Shown one piece after another: positions 28,810 through 41,008 of a stretch of DNA of 64,000 bases. The translations under genes and the position numbers were made by a program. The notes under the pieces are model-generated. The model had not been told where the DNA came from. It worked only from the letters and a program-made list of their open reading frames with translations, and searched no databases. Every line of letters starts with the position of its first letter. Position 1 is the stretch's first letter. This DNA is from Pseudomonadota bacterium (GTDB lineage: Bacteria > Myxococcota_A > UBA796 > UBA9615): contig JAAESI010000310.1 of NCBI GenBank assembly GCA_024229515.1, positions 1-64,000 on the forward strand, written 5' to 3'.

Positions 28810-29831
28810 GAGGCGGAGGGCTCGACCCACGGCTTGTCCTCGGCGGTCGGCCACACCGGCCGCTTGCTGGACATGTACAGCGTCCAGACGCCCAGCCCGA
28901 ACAGGATGATCGCGGCGAACTGCCCCGGGGTCATGCCCATCACGTAGCGCACGTCGGAGGCCTGGCCTCCCAGATCCGTGTTGCGCAGCGAGTCCCAGAT
29001 CAAGCGCACCGGTGCGTAGAGCATCGGCGTCAGGGCCAACAAGAGCCCTTCCTTGCGCGGTTTGCGGGCGACGGCCACGAGCACCAGGAACACGAACAGC
29101 CCCAACAGGCTGTCCATCAGCCCCAGGTCGTAGCGGGTCGTGCCGATGGCGCCGGCGGGGAAGTGCTTGTGGTAGGCGCCGGCAGCGGCGTAGCCCCCCT
29201 GCTCGCTCGTGCCCGACTGCATGGCGTTGCGGCGCACCGCCTCGAGGGTCTGCTTCTCGACCCCGGTCGCTTCGCCGATCGCCTCACGGCCGATCTCAGC
29301 GGCCTCTTCCTCGGTCGGGAACTCCACCGCGAGCCAGCCGATGGTCGTCTGGAAGACGACGTGGCTGTCCTCGACCTCACGGCCGATGTGGTCGTGCACG
29401 ACGAAGCAGCCCAGGCGCCCGATGAAGACGCCGAAGGCGAGTCCGATCATCAGGATGTCGCCGCCGCGCAGAGGCTTGATGCCGCGGCTGTTGAAGAACC
29501 AGATCGCCAGCAGGCTGCAGCCGAAGTAGCCGCCGAACGAGCTCAGGCCCGACCAGACCTTGAACACGTCCAACGGGTTGTCGAGGTACTGCTGGGGCTC
29601 GTAGAAGATGTGCCCGATGTGGCCGAAGACGATGGCGCCGAGGGCCAGCCAGAAGAGGATGTCGGTGTACGTCTTGGGGTCGATGCCCCGCTCCCGCGCG
29701 TACTTCTGGCACCACATGCTGCCGATGATGAAGCCGAGGGCGAGGAGCACCCCGAACGGCTGGATCGACAAGGGTCCGAACAGCTCGATGGCTTCGGGAC
29801 GGAAAAACGGCAGGGAGAGGGTCGGAATCAC
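28806..29831 (-). CDS. lgt: Divergent prolipoprotein diacylglyceryl transferase homologue
   Basis: Predicted 341 residues, about seven membrane helices. The pattern of Lgt is clear (FGPLSIQPFGVLLALGF, GLSSFGGYFG, GRLGCFVVHDHIGR, YAPVRLIWDSLRNTD), but several residues essential in the E. coli enzyme appear replaced: Tyr26 by Phe, His103 by Phe, Asn146 by Cys, Glu243 by Asp. The Arg of GRxG and the Arg of PVRLIWD are kept. An inserted ~60-residue segment (EFPTEEEAAEIGREAIGEAT onward) separates two helices. GTG 29831 gives the usual N-terminus; ATG 29870 is an alternative. It should act on prolipoprotein Cys upstream of Lnt, or be a specialised paralogue. Confidence 0.7.
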   Translation of the reverse strand: MIPTLSLPFFRPEAIELFGPLSIQPFGVLLALGFIIGSMWCQKYARERGIDPKTYTDILFWLALGAIVFGHIGHIFYEPQQYLDNPLDVFKVWSGLSSFGGYFGCSLLAIWFFNSRGIKPLRGGDILMIGLAFGVFIGRLGCFVVHDHIGREVEDSHVVFQTTIGWLAVEFPTEEEAAEIGREAIGEATGVEKQTLEAVRRNAMQSGTSEQGGYAAAGAYHKHFPAGAIGTTRYDLGLMDSLLGLFVFLVLVAVARKPRKEGLLLALTPMLYAPVRLIWDSLRNTDLGGQASDVRYVMGMTPGQFAAIILFGLGVWTLYMSSKRPVWPTAEDKPWVEPSAS

Positions 29832-29877
29832 GGCGCGCGAGTGTACCGACCCGCCGGGACCCTGTCCCATTCCCAGC

Positions 29878-29883
29878 TACACT
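29878..29883 (+). promoter_or_regulatory. -10-like element before the thioredoxin lipoprotein
   Basis: TACACT, identical to the element before the DUF2225 gene. It predicts a start near 29890 and a leader containing GTGGAGA. No -35 match found. Confidence 0.25.
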
Positions 29884-29908
29884 GTGGTTTGGACCCCGTG
29901 GAGAATCC

Positions 29909-30694
29909 ATGCGCTCGACCTTCGCCCTCTTCGCTGCCGCCAGCCTGCTCGTCGCCTGCAACCCGGACCCCGATGGGGACGGACTGACCAACGACGAAGA
30001 GGCCGAGTTCGGGACCGATCCGAACGACCCCGACAGCGACGGCGACGGCCTGGACGACAAGGACGAGCGCACCGTCGGCAGTGACCCGAACAACCCCGAC
30101 ACCGACGGTGACGGCTGGACCGACCGCGAGGAGATCGACCTCGTCACGAACCCGCTGAACAAGTTCGACTGGGACTTCGGCAGCGACCGCTGGCCCGACT
30201 TCACCCACAGCGCCGGGGACATCGCCGACGCCGACACGTACCAGATGGGCGAGGTCTTCCCCGACTTCACCTACGAGGACCAGTTCGGCAACGAGGTGTC
30301 GCTGCACCAGTTCTACGACTACGTGATCCTCCTGGACCTGTCGGCCGGCTGGTGCGGGCCGTGCCAGACGGTGGCCCAGACGGCCAACGACGAGTGGAAG
30401 GACTTCCGCCGTGACGGCTTCCTCATCGTGCACCTGATGCTGGCCGACTGGACCAACGACGTGCCGGACGAGGACTTCCTCGAGGAGTGGTCCGAGGAGT
30501 TCGATCTGGACTTCCCCGTGCTCGGGGAGATGGACGGCGAGGTCAGCGACGCGCTGTTTGACGCGAACATCTACGAGGGCTCGATCCCGTTCGTCCTGCT
30601 CCTGGACAAGGACATGACCATCGACAGCCGCTACACCGGCTCCTCGCCCGCCCAGACCGAGGCGATCCGCACGCGCATCGAGGACCTCCTCTAG
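29909..30694 (+). CDS. Lipoprotein with TSP3 repeats and TlpA-like thioredoxin domain
   Basis: Predicted 261 residues. Signal peptide with lipobox LLVA-C17. Residues ~18-85 are three TSP3-type Asp repeats (DPDGDGLTNDEE, DSDGDGLDD, DTDGDGWTDREE). Residues ~105-261 are a thioredoxin-like domain with WCGPC (Cys149-Cys152) and cis-Pro segment GSIPFVLLLD, as in TlpA/ResA redox proteins. Expected to be a periplasmic or surface thiol oxidoreductase whose linker may respond to Ca2+ (inference). ATG 29909 follows GGAGA by five bases. Divergent from lgt with a 77-base gap; bounded by a strong hairpin. Confidence 0.82.
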   Translation: MRSTFALFAAASLLVACNPDPDGDGLTNDEEAEFGTDPNDPDSDGDGLDDKDERTVGSDPNNPDTDGDGWTDREEIDLVTNPLNKFDWDFGSDRWPDFTHSAGDIADADTYQMGEVFPDFTYEDQFGNEVSLHQFYDYVILLDLSAGWCGPCQTVAQTANDEWKDFRRDGFLIVHLMLADWTNDVPDEDFLEEWSEEFDLDFPVLGEMDGEVSDALFDANIYEGSIPFVLLLDKDMTIDSRYTGSSPAQTEAIRTRIEDLL

Positions 30695-30705
30695 GTCCCC
30701 AAGGA

Positions 30706-30743
30706 CGCGACCCCGGCCTGGACACATCCAGACCGGGGCCGCG
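30706..30743. terminator. Bidirectional terminator between the thioredoxin gene and groEL
   Basis: CGCG-A-CCCCGG (30706-30715) pairs with CCGGGG-C-CGCG (30733-30743), with further CTGG/CCAG pairing in the loop. ATTCTCC follows on the plus side. A second small hairpin (TCCTCCTCAGGAGGA, about 30747-30761) lies between it and the groEL stop, serving the minus strand. Confidence 0.75.
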
Positions 30744-30777
30744 ATTCTCCTCCTCAGGAGGATGTCTCGATCAGCGC

Positions 30778-32370
<1,593 letters not shown>

Positions 32371-32375
32371 TCTGT

Positions 32376-32666
32376 CTACTCCTCCACGATGGCGAGGACT
32401 TCTTCCTCGCGCAGAATCAGGTGCGTCTCCCCGTCGAGCTTGACCTCGTCGCCGGAGTACTTGCCGAAGAGGACCTTGTCGCCCTCAGAAACGGTGAGCG
32501 AACGGCGGGTGCCGTCCTTGAGCTGCTTGCCGGTGCCGACGGCGACCACGAGGCCCTGCAGGGGCTTCTCCTTGGCGGTGTCGGGGATGATGATCCCGCC
32601 CACGGACGTCTCAATGGCGTCGGTGCGCTTGATCAGCAGGCGGTCGTTCAGCGGAGTGAACTTCAT
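32376..32666 (-). CDS. groS: Co-chaperonin GroES
   Basis: Predicted 96 residues, the full family length. MKFTPLNDRLLIKRTDAIE opens the beta-barrel; the mobile loop is IETSVGGIIIPDTAKEKP and the roof region VLFGKYSGDEVKLDGE. ATG 32666 is set by GGAG about nine bases upstream. First gene of groESL; leader of about 60 bases from the predicted promoter. Confidence 0.96.
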   Translation of the reverse strand: MKFTPLNDRLLIKRTDAIETSVGGIIIPDTAKEKPLQGLVVAVGTGKQLKDGTRRSLTVSEGDKVLFGKYSGDEVKLDGETHLILREEEVLAIVEE

Positions 32667-32732
32667 GGGTGCTGCTCCAAATCGGGTCAAAAAGGATGGA
32701 TCTCTCCCTGCCCGAGGGGCGGGAGCGGCGAA

Positions 32733-32760
32733 CCTTTAGTCACCCCCGGAGGGGTGTCAA
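32733..32760 (-). promoter_or_regulatory. groESL promoter with internal inverted repeat
   Basis: On the minus strand TTGACA (32760-32755), a 16-base spacer and TAAAGG (32738-32733). The spacer and end of the -35 box contain the inverted repeat CACCCC-CGGA-GGGGTG (32741-32756), which could be an operator. It is not CIRCE (no TTAGCACTC/GAGTGCTAA arms). Compare the dnaK and dnaJ promoters. Confidence 0.6.
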
Positions 32761-32804
32761 GCATGGAACTGAGACGCCGCGCGTCCCATGGCAGAATTGG
32801 CTCC

Positions 32805-35261
32805 GTGCGCTTCTGGCTCTGGATCCTGCCCGCCGTCCTCATCGCCCTCCCTGCGTGGGCCGACACGGTCGACTGGTCCACCGAGTCCGACATCCTCGCG
32901 GGCACGCTCACGGGCGCGGCTGTCGACACTAGCGGGACGCTGAGTGTGGTCAGCAGCGCGGGCTGGTTCGACCCCGACTGGGACTACCGCAGCCCCATCA
33001 CCGTCACTGAACTCAGCGGCCGGGACGTCGCCGACTACTCCGTCCAGATCACCGTCGACACCGCCGCCCTCATCGCCGCCGGCCAGCTGGAGGCCGACGC
33101 ACGAGACCTGCGCTTCGAGGACGCGACCACCTCCACCCTCCTGGGCCACTGGGTCGAGTCGGGGATCAACACCGCCACGACCGTGATCTGGGTCCGCGTC
33201 CCCGCCATCGCCGGCGGCGGCACCGCCGATCTGTGGATGTATCACGGCAACCCGGCCGCGACGGACACCTCCGACAAGGCCGCCGCGATGCTCTGGTGGG
33301 ACGACTTCAGCTCCGGCTCGTTGGCCGCCTACACCGCCGTCGGCCTCAACGGCGATCCCGCCGAGACGTGGGGCGTCTCCGGAGGCCAGGCCTACAACAC
33401 CAACAACGTCTACACGCACGCCGCCCTGGTCGTGACGGGGCTCGTGCTGGACGACGACTTCCTCGTCGAGAGCAACTCCCACACCGGCGACGACGACGGC
33501 ATCGGGGTCATCTCCCACGTCACCGGCGGCAGCTACTACTGCGCCCAGAGTTGGGAGTCGCAGGGCGGCCGCAGCGGCATCTGCCGCAACGTCTCCGAGG
33601 GGCCTGCGGTCGCGCAGTGGAACGGCTCGGCCTGCTGCAACTCGCCTCACACCTACCGGCTCACCCACGTCGCGGGCGAGCTCCGCATGCACTACGACGG
33701 TTCGCTGGTCGCGACCTACAACGACGGCTCGCCGCTCGCCGCCGGCAGCGTCGGGGTGCAGTCCATCCAGCTGGACCCGGCCGGCTTCCACGACTACCTG
33801 CTCATCCGCAAGTACGTTGAACCGGAGCCCACCGCCGTCATCGGGACGCCCGTCATCGACAGCGGGGGCGCCGGGACGTGGATCTCCGAGGTCGTCGACA
33901 CGGGCTGCGACGGCACCACCTGGGACCTGCTCAGCTGGACTGAATCCCTCCCCGCCTCCACCGACGTCGAGCTTCAGATCCGCACCGGCTCGACCCCCGC
34001 CGTCGACGGAGGCTGGACCGCGTGGAGCGCCGCGGTCTCCGACCCCGCGGGCTCGGCTCCCACCGTCGCGGACGGCCGCTACGGCCAGGTCACCGCGACC
34101 CTCACGGGCGCGAGCGGCTCCCCCAGCCCCACCGCCTCGGCGATCGCCCTGGACCACACCCCCTGGCAGGACACCGACGGCGACGGGGACGGCGCCCTGG
34201 GCTGCGGCGGCGGCGACTGCAACGAGGGTGACGCGAGCATCTACACGGGCGCCCCCGAGGCCTGCGATCTGGTCGACAGCGACTGCAACGGCGACATCAT
34301 CGACACCTTCTCGGACCTCGACGCCGACGGCCTCCCCGACTGCGTCGACGACGACGCCGACGACGACGGCTGGACCATCACCGACGGTGACTGCGACGAC
34401 GCCGACGACGAGGTGAACCCGGACGCCGAGGAGTCCTGCGACGAGGTCGACAGCAACTGCGACGGGGATCTGGTCGACGGCTTCGACAACCTCGACGGCG
34501 ACAGCCTCCCCGACTGCATCGATCCCGACGCCGACGGCGACGGCGAGCCCAACATCACCGACTGCAACCCGCTCGACCCCGACGTCTACCCCGGCGCCCC
34601 GGAGCTCTGCGACGGCATCGACAGCGACTGCGACGGCGCCGCCGATGAGCCCAACGACGACGATGGGGACGGCGCCTTCGACGCCGACTGCGGCGGCGAC
34701 GACTGCGACGACGAAGACCCCACCATCGGACCCGACGCCGAGGAGATCTGCGGCGACGGCATCGACCAGGACTGCGACGGCGCCGACCTCCCGGGCGACC
34801 AGGACGGCGACGGCTTCAGCGTCTGCGACGACGACTGCGACGACACCGACGCCAGCATCCACCCCGGCGCCGAGGAGATCTGCGACGAGCTCGACAACGA
34901 CTGCGACGGCGAGGTCGACGAAGGGCTCGATCCCGACTGCGACGAGGTCGAGGAGCCGGGGCCCTGCGACGACGAGCTGATCGCCGACGTCGATGGCGAC
35001 CGCTGGATCTCCATCGAGTGCGGTGGCCACGACTGCGACGACAACGATCCGTACCTGCACCCCGGCGCCGCCGAGGTCTGCAGCGATGACATCGATCAGG
35101 ACTGCGACGGCGAGGACATCGCCTGCCCGCCGATCGTCGCCGAGGGAGCCGGATCCGGCTGCCAGGAGTGCAACGCCGCCCTCGCCGGGGAGCCTTCGGG
35201 GGCCGGCCTCAGCCTCCTCCTGCTGAGCCTTCTGGGAATTCGTTTGCGCCGGGTTTCTTGA
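32805..35261 (+). CDS. DUF2341 / MopE-repeat secreted surface protein
   Basis: Predicted 818 residues. Signal peptide MRFWLWILPAVLIALPAWA. A DUF2341-type domain (~50-150: WDYRSPITVTELSG ... DLWMYHGNPAA) is followed by a lectin/LamG-like domain (~155-330). From ~460 to ~790 there are eight or so MopE-like Cys/Asp units (CDLVDSDCNG, DDCDDEDPTIGPDAEEIC). The C-terminus has GSGCQEC, a Leu-rich helix and RLRR, a MYXO-CTERM-like tail. GTG 32805 directly precedes the signal peptide; ATG 32763 would add a 14-residue basic leader. It shares its 138-base upstream region with groESL. The protein resembles the surface protein at 196-3306 in its repeats. Confidence 0.8.
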   Translation: MRFWLWILPAVLIALPAWADTVDWSTESDILAGTLTGAAVDTSGTLSVVSSAGWFDPDWDYRSPITVTELSGRDVADYSVQITVDTAALIAAGQLEADARDLRFEDATTSTLLGHWVESGINTATTVIWVRVPAIAGGGTADLWMYHGNPAATDTSDKAAAMLWWDDFSSGSLAAYTAVGLNGDPAETWGVSGGQAYNTNNVYTHAALVVTGLVLDDDFLVESNSHTGDDDGIGVISHVTGGSYYCAQSWESQGGRSGICRNVSEGPAVAQWNGSACCNSPHTYRLTHVAGELRMHYDGSLVATYNDGSPLAAGSVGVQSIQLDPAGFHDYLLIRKYVEPEPTAVIGTPVIDSGGAGTWISEVVDTGCDGTTWDLLSWTESLPASTDVELQIRTGSTPAVDGGWTAWSAAVSDPAGSAPTVADGRYGQVTATLTGASGSPSPTASAIALDHTPWQDTDGDGDGALGCGGGDCNEGDASIYTGAPEACDLVDSDCNGDIIDTFSDLDADGLPDCVDDDADDDGWTITDGDCDDADDEVNPDAEESCDEVDSNCDGDLVDGFDNLDGDSLPDCIDPDADGDGEPNITDCNPLDPDVYPGAPELCDGIDSDCDGAADEPNDDDGDGAFDADCGGDDCDDEDPTIGPDAEEICGDGIDQDCDGADLPGDQDGDGFSVCDDDCDDTDASIHPGAEEICDELDNDCDGEVDEGLDPDCDEVEEPGPCDDELIADVDGDRWISIECGGHDCDDNDPYLHPGAAEVCSDDIDQDCDGEDIACPPIVAEGAGSGCQECNAALAGEPSGAGLSLLLLSLLGIRLRRVS

Positions 35262-35285
35262 CAGGGTTTGGGGCCTGATTAGGTT
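35258..35285 (+). promoter_or_regulatory. dnaK promoter
   Basis: TTGACA (35258-35263), 16 bases, TAGGTT (35280-35285). The -35 box overlaps the stop codon of the preceding gene. The predicted leader is about 90 bases and includes a small hairpin (CCGGG / CCCGG, 35349-35364) just before the GGAGG at 35368-35372. Confidence 0.6.
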
Positions 35286-35383
35286 CCGTTCGTCCCACCG
35301 AATTCGGCGGGCCCAAACAAACAACCAAACGCCTGCAACAAGCATCGTCCGGGCTGGAACCCGGCATGGAGGAATCCGCACCC

Positions 35384-37288
<1,905 letters not shown>

Positions 37289-37311
37289 CGCTCAGGCAGA
37301 CTTGGCGGATC

Positions 37312-39489
37312 GTGGAAGCGACCCGCCGAGACCTGCTCATTGACAGTGCCCTGCTGGCGGCGGTCGCGTGTGCGGCTGCCGCCAGCTTCGTTCTGGGCAC
37401 CTCGGTGGCGGAGCTCGCGGGCGACGCGTTCCTGCCGTTCGAGTGCGGCTGGCGCTCCCTGACCCGACACCGGCTGGCGCAGCCGGGCCAGGGGATCTTC
37501 GGCTACGGGGTCTGCCTCACCGGTGTGTTGAACCTCCTCGGAGCCGACACCCTCGAAGAGGTCGCCCGCAACCGCGCCCTCCTGCACGTCACGACCGTGC
37601 CGCTGGTGTGGCTAGCGGTGCGCTCGCTGGCCCCCACGCTGACTGCCGCGGGGCCGGGGTCCGCCCGCCTCGGAGCCACCGCCGTCGCCGCGATCCTCGT
37701 CCGCTCGCCCGCCATCATCGACCTCATCACCGCGGGGACGAAGGGCTACTACGCTGTCCCCTGGCTGGCGCTGGCGCTGGTCTGCTGGGCGCGCGCGACC
37801 CAGAAGCCGTCGCCGGTGCTGCTGGCGGTGGGCTGGGCGGCCGCGCCGATGGCGGTGATGAACCACCCCTACGCGCTCTGGATCGGAGCCGTGGGCCTGG
37901 TCCTCCTCCCGGGCTTCCTCCGCACCCACGGCCGCAAGCCCGTCGCCGCCGCCCTCGTGACGGCCGCGATCGTGACCGCCCCGCGCCTCGTCGCGCTCGC
38001 CGCCGGCCTGAGCAAATCGGGTGACGTCAACGCCATGGTGGGCACCGAACAGTCCGTACGGGAGCCGATCGCGGCCATCGCGCGGCAGCTGTCCGGGTTT
38101 GCGGACCGGAGCATGTTGGTCGGCCTCGTCGGGCTCATCGCGGTCGCCCTGCTCGCCCCGCCGGCCAAGCGCGCGGGGGCCCGGCTGTGGGCCGCCGCCG
38201 CCACCGCCGCCATCGCCACCGTCGCCGTCACCGCCGCGATCCTCGGCTACGCCCGCAGCTACCACCTCATGCTCCTGGCCCCCCTGGGCATGCTCGGCCT
38301 GGGGGTCAGCCTCGCGGGCTTGAGCGAGTGCTGGATCAAGCCGTCGCGCGAACCCCTGGCCTGCGTCTGGGCGACGATCCTGCTCGCTGTGGTGGGCGCC
38401 ACGCTCGCCTCCCGGCCGCACCGCCCGTGGGAGCCGCAGGTCGATCTGGTCAACGACTGGGCCGCCGGCGCGCGAGGAGCCTCCCAGGCGGTGGCGACGA
38501 TCCACGCGGATGCGGCGAAGTTCGACCCGGACACCAAGATCGTCGTCAGCGACCTCTACATCGGAGACAGCGCGCGGGACACGGCGGGGCCGATCTCCCT
38601 CGGTCTGCTCCTGGCGGGCCTGGACCGCGACAAGCTGAGCTGCTGCACCCTCGAGGACCAGCCGCACTGGTACTGGATCGTGGACAAGGAGGTGCTGGAC
38701 CTGACGGCGGTGCCCAGCATCGAGGTGCTGCTGGGGCCCCCCGACCTGGAAGAGATGATCTTCGTCGCACGCGACGGCGCGGCCCGGTCCGCGCTCCGGG
38801 CCGCCGCCTGCGAGCAGGCCCGGCAGAGGGAGAAGGTCCTCGCGAGCCAGTCGTACCAGGCATGGCTGTCGTGGATGAACCACGGCCTCAACCGCTCGGT
38901 GCCGATCCCCCCCGATCCGCTGGACTGCAGCCTCTCGGATGAGGCCCCCAGCGACCCGAATGACCCGGCGCTGACGCGCATCCTCGAGTCCCCCACCTCG
39001 GACGAGGTGCGGGCGATCCTGCGGTCCGCTCCCCCCTTGCGCGGCGAGTACGACCCCTCGACCGAGAGCCGGCCGGTGGTGATCCAGATCTTCTCCTGCG
39101 AGGACCCGCAGATCCGGGAGTCTACCGACTACTTCGACAAGCTCGAGCCCGACGCCGCCAACCGCGCCGCCACCGTGCTTTCGCTGCAGTTGGCGCAGTG
39201 GCCCGAGGAGCGGCGCGCCTACCGGGGGCTCCCGTGCGGCGTCGAGTACGGGGGCGGGAGCCGCACGGTGCTGGTCGGAGTGGTGCCGCCCGATGAACTC
39301 GAACCCGTCGTCGGGGCCACCCCTCGAGCCCTCGTCTACGACCACCTCGGCCAACTGCGAGCCGACGTGCGCGGCCCCTTCGTCAACGGCAACGAGTCCG
39401 ACCAGCGGATCCGGGGCCTGCTCCAGCGCATGCACGCCGAGATGACCGCGGCCACCGAAGACGCCGCCCGGGGCGCCGATGGAGGCTGA
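37312..39489 (+). CDS. Large polytopic membrane protein, paralogue A
   Basis: Predicted 725 residues. Residues ~10-380 hold about ten membrane helices, with motifs GDAFLPFECGWRS, GQGIFGYGVCL and APMAVMNHPYALWIG. The C-terminal ~330 residues are soluble, with VVSDLYIGDS, HWYWIVDKE, QAWLSWMNHG, DPLDCSLSDE and LVYDHLGQLRADVRGPF. I do not recognise the family; the layout resembles GT-C membrane glycosyltransferases with a large soluble tail, but no diagnostic catalytic motif is visible. GTG 37312 follows GGCGGAT; it starts 23 bases after dnaK and may be read from the dnaK promoter. The next gene overlaps by 11 bases. Gene 41005-43104 is a clear paralogue. Confidence 0.7.
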   Translation: MEATRRDLLIDSALLAAVACAAAASFVLGTSVAELAGDAFLPFECGWRSLTRHRLAQPGQGIFGYGVCLTGVLNLLGADTLEEVARNRALLHVTTVPLVWLAVRSLAPTLTAAGPGSARLGATAVAAILVRSPAIIDLITAGTKGYYAVPWLALALVCWARATQKPSPVLLAVGWAAAPMAVMNHPYALWIGAVGLVLLPGFLRTHGRKPVAAALVTAAIVTAPRLVALAAGLSKSGDVNAMVGTEQSVREPIAAIARQLSGFADRSMLVGLVGLIAVALLAPPAKRAGARLWAAAATAAIATVAVTAAILGYARSYHLMLLAPLGMLGLGVSLAGLSECWIKPSREPLACVWATILLAVVGATLASRPHRPWEPQVDLVNDWAAGARGASQAVATIHADAAKFDPDTKIVVSDLYIGDSARDTAGPISLGLLLAGLDRDKLSCCTLEDQPHWYWIVDKEVLDLTAVPSIEVLLGPPDLEEMIFVARDGAARSALRAAACEQARQREKVLASQSYQAWLSWMNHGLNRSVPIPPDPLDCSLSDEAPSDPNDPALTRILESPTSDEVRAILRSAPPLRGEYDPSTESRPVVIQIFSCEDPQIRESTDYFDKLEPDAANRAATVLSLQLAQWPEERRAYRGLPCGVEYGGGSRTVLVGVVPPDELEPVVGATPRALVYDHLGQLRADVRGPFVNGNESDQRIRGLLQRMHAEMTAATEDAARGADGG

Positions 39490-41008
39490 CGCGCGCCAGG
39501 GCCGAGCGGCTCGGATCGGGCTCGCCGTCGCGGCGGTCTTCGTCGTGGCGGAGCACCTGCGCACCCTCGGCGAGTGCCTCAACCCGCGCTACGGCGGCGG
39601 CGCCGAGTACATCGAGCACCTGCGCCGCGCGCGCACCTGGCGGATCGTGCGCGACGGCGAAGGCTGGACCGCCCTCGTGAACCACCTGGATCGCTCCGAG
39701 TACCCGCCGGGGCTGATGCTCGCGCAGCTTCCGTTCGACCTCGTGACCGGCCCCACCCTGCCGACCGCGGTGGTGACCCAGTTGGCCTGGCTCGCGCTCC
39801 TGGTGGGCGCGACCATCGCGTGCGCCCGGGCCCTCGGGCTCGGGCCGTCCGCACCGTGGGCGGGCACGCTGGTGCTCCTGGCCCCGGGGGCGTGGTCCAC
39901 GGCTCGGCTCTTCTACTACGACCTCCCTTGCGCGGCGGCGTTGGCGGTGGCGTTGGCGGCGTGGCTGCACGGCGTCCGCAAACCCGGCCTCGCGCCCTTC
40001 CTCGTGGCCACGATCGCGGTGCTGGGGGCCGAGCTGTTCCGGTGGGAAGCGGTGCTCGCGGCAGCTCCCCTGGCGGCGGCGGCGGGGGCGGCGGCGCTGG
40101 CCTCGGAGGGATCACGCGCCACGCGAGCACGCGCCCTGGGCCTCATCGCCGGCAGCTGCGGGACGGCCGCGGCGGCGGCCTGGCTCTACATCCGGACCTT
40201 CCCCGTGTCCGCGGGCATGCGCATCGGCCAGCTTCGGGACGTCAACGAGCTCGACGGCCACATCGGGGGCGAGGGCGTCGCGGGCGCCTTCGCGGGGCGG
40301 CTGGGGACCCTGCACGAGGACGCCCTTCGCTTCTATCCGACGACGCTGGCGGAGGCGATCTGGGGCGCCTCGCTGACCCTCGGTGCGGCGGTCGCGATCG
40401 GCATGCTCGTGACCCGCCGTCCGCTGCCCCGACCGGTGCTCGCGTTGACCGCCGGAGGCGTGATCGGGGTGCCGGCGGCGCTGCTCGCCGTCACCGACAT
40501 CCTGGAGTCGCGCTTCCTCCTCCCAATGCTCCCCGTGCTGGCGGTGGGCACGGCTGCGGGCCTGCTGCAGCTGCCGGGCAAGGCGCGGACGGGGGCGCTG
40601 ATCGGGGTCTCGACCCTCGCCGCCGTCCAGCTCCTCGCGTTCGATCTGACCTCCATCACGTCGCCCCGCGGCCTCGTCCCGTCGGCGTCCTACGGCTCGA
40701 TCCGCTCCGATCGGCCGATGGACCGCGAGTGCACGGATCTGGGGGCGGCCCGCGCCGCGCTGCGCGAGATGCCCGCGGACGCCGCCACCTTCCTCCTCGA
40801 TCCCGCCAACATGTCCCTGGGGCAGACCCCGCACGTGTGGGACTACGCGGTGCTGCTCGAGCGCCGCCCGGTCCGCCGGGTCGATCAGCCCCCCGTCGAC
40901 ATCCGCGTCCTCGACGACGACACCGACGAGCCCGGACGCCGGGTCCCCTACGTGCGCCACGAGGACCCGGACCGCCCGGGCGTGCTCACCCTGGTGGCGG
41001 TTCCGTGA
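39479..41008 (+). CDS. GT-C/ArnT-like polytopic membrane protein
   Basis: Predicted 509 residues, about ten membrane helices with an N-terminal extracytoplasmic loop containing HLDRSEYPPGLMLAQLP, similar to the loop-1 acidic/YPP motif of PMT/ArnT-type (GT39/GT83-like) glycosyltransferases that use polyprenyl-phosphate sugars. The C-terminal ~100 residues are soluble (DRECTDLGAARAALREM ... RVPYVRHEDPDRPG). A membrane sugar transferase is inferred. It overlaps paralogue A by 11 bases and paralogue B by four (GTGA), so the three genes form a single translational unit. Isoprenoid lipid carrier supply from the mevalonate operon would be needed, but that link is general. Confidence 0.65.
   Translation: MEADARQGRAARIGLAVAAVFVVAEHLRTLGECLNPRYGGGAEYIEHLRRARTWRIVRDGEGWTALVNHLDRSEYPPGLMLAQLPFDLVTGPTLPTAVVTQLAWLALLVGATIACARALGLGPSAPWAGTLVLLAPGAWSTARLFYYDLPCAAALAVALAAWLHGVRKPGLAPFLVATIAVLGAELFRWEAVLAAAPLAAAAGAAALASEGSRATRARALGLIAGSCGTAAAAAWLYIRTFPVSAGMRIGQLRDVNELDGHIGGEGVAGAFAGRLGTLHEDALRFYPTTLAEAIWGASLTLGAAVAIGMLVTRRPLPRPVLALTAGGVIGVPAALLAVTDILESRFLLPMLPVLAVGTAAGLLQLPGKARTGALIGVSTLAAVQLLAFDLTSITSPRGLVPSASYGSIRSDRPMDRECTDLGAARAALREMPADAATFLLDPANMSLGQTPHVWDYAVLLERRPVRRVDQPPVDIRVLDDDTDEPGRRVPYVRHEDPDRPGVLTLVAVP

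Noticed and set aside
32667..32762. CIRCE operator before groES
   Set aside because: I searched for TTAGCACTC and GAGTGCTAA arms and found none; only the CACCCC/GGGGTG repeat is present.
39574..41004. N-terminal extension of paralogue B into the preceding gene
   Set aside because: The frame is open, but the sequence there is Arg/Gly/Pro-rich shadow of the GT-C-like gene; the real protein begins at GTG 41005 overlapping the previous stop.
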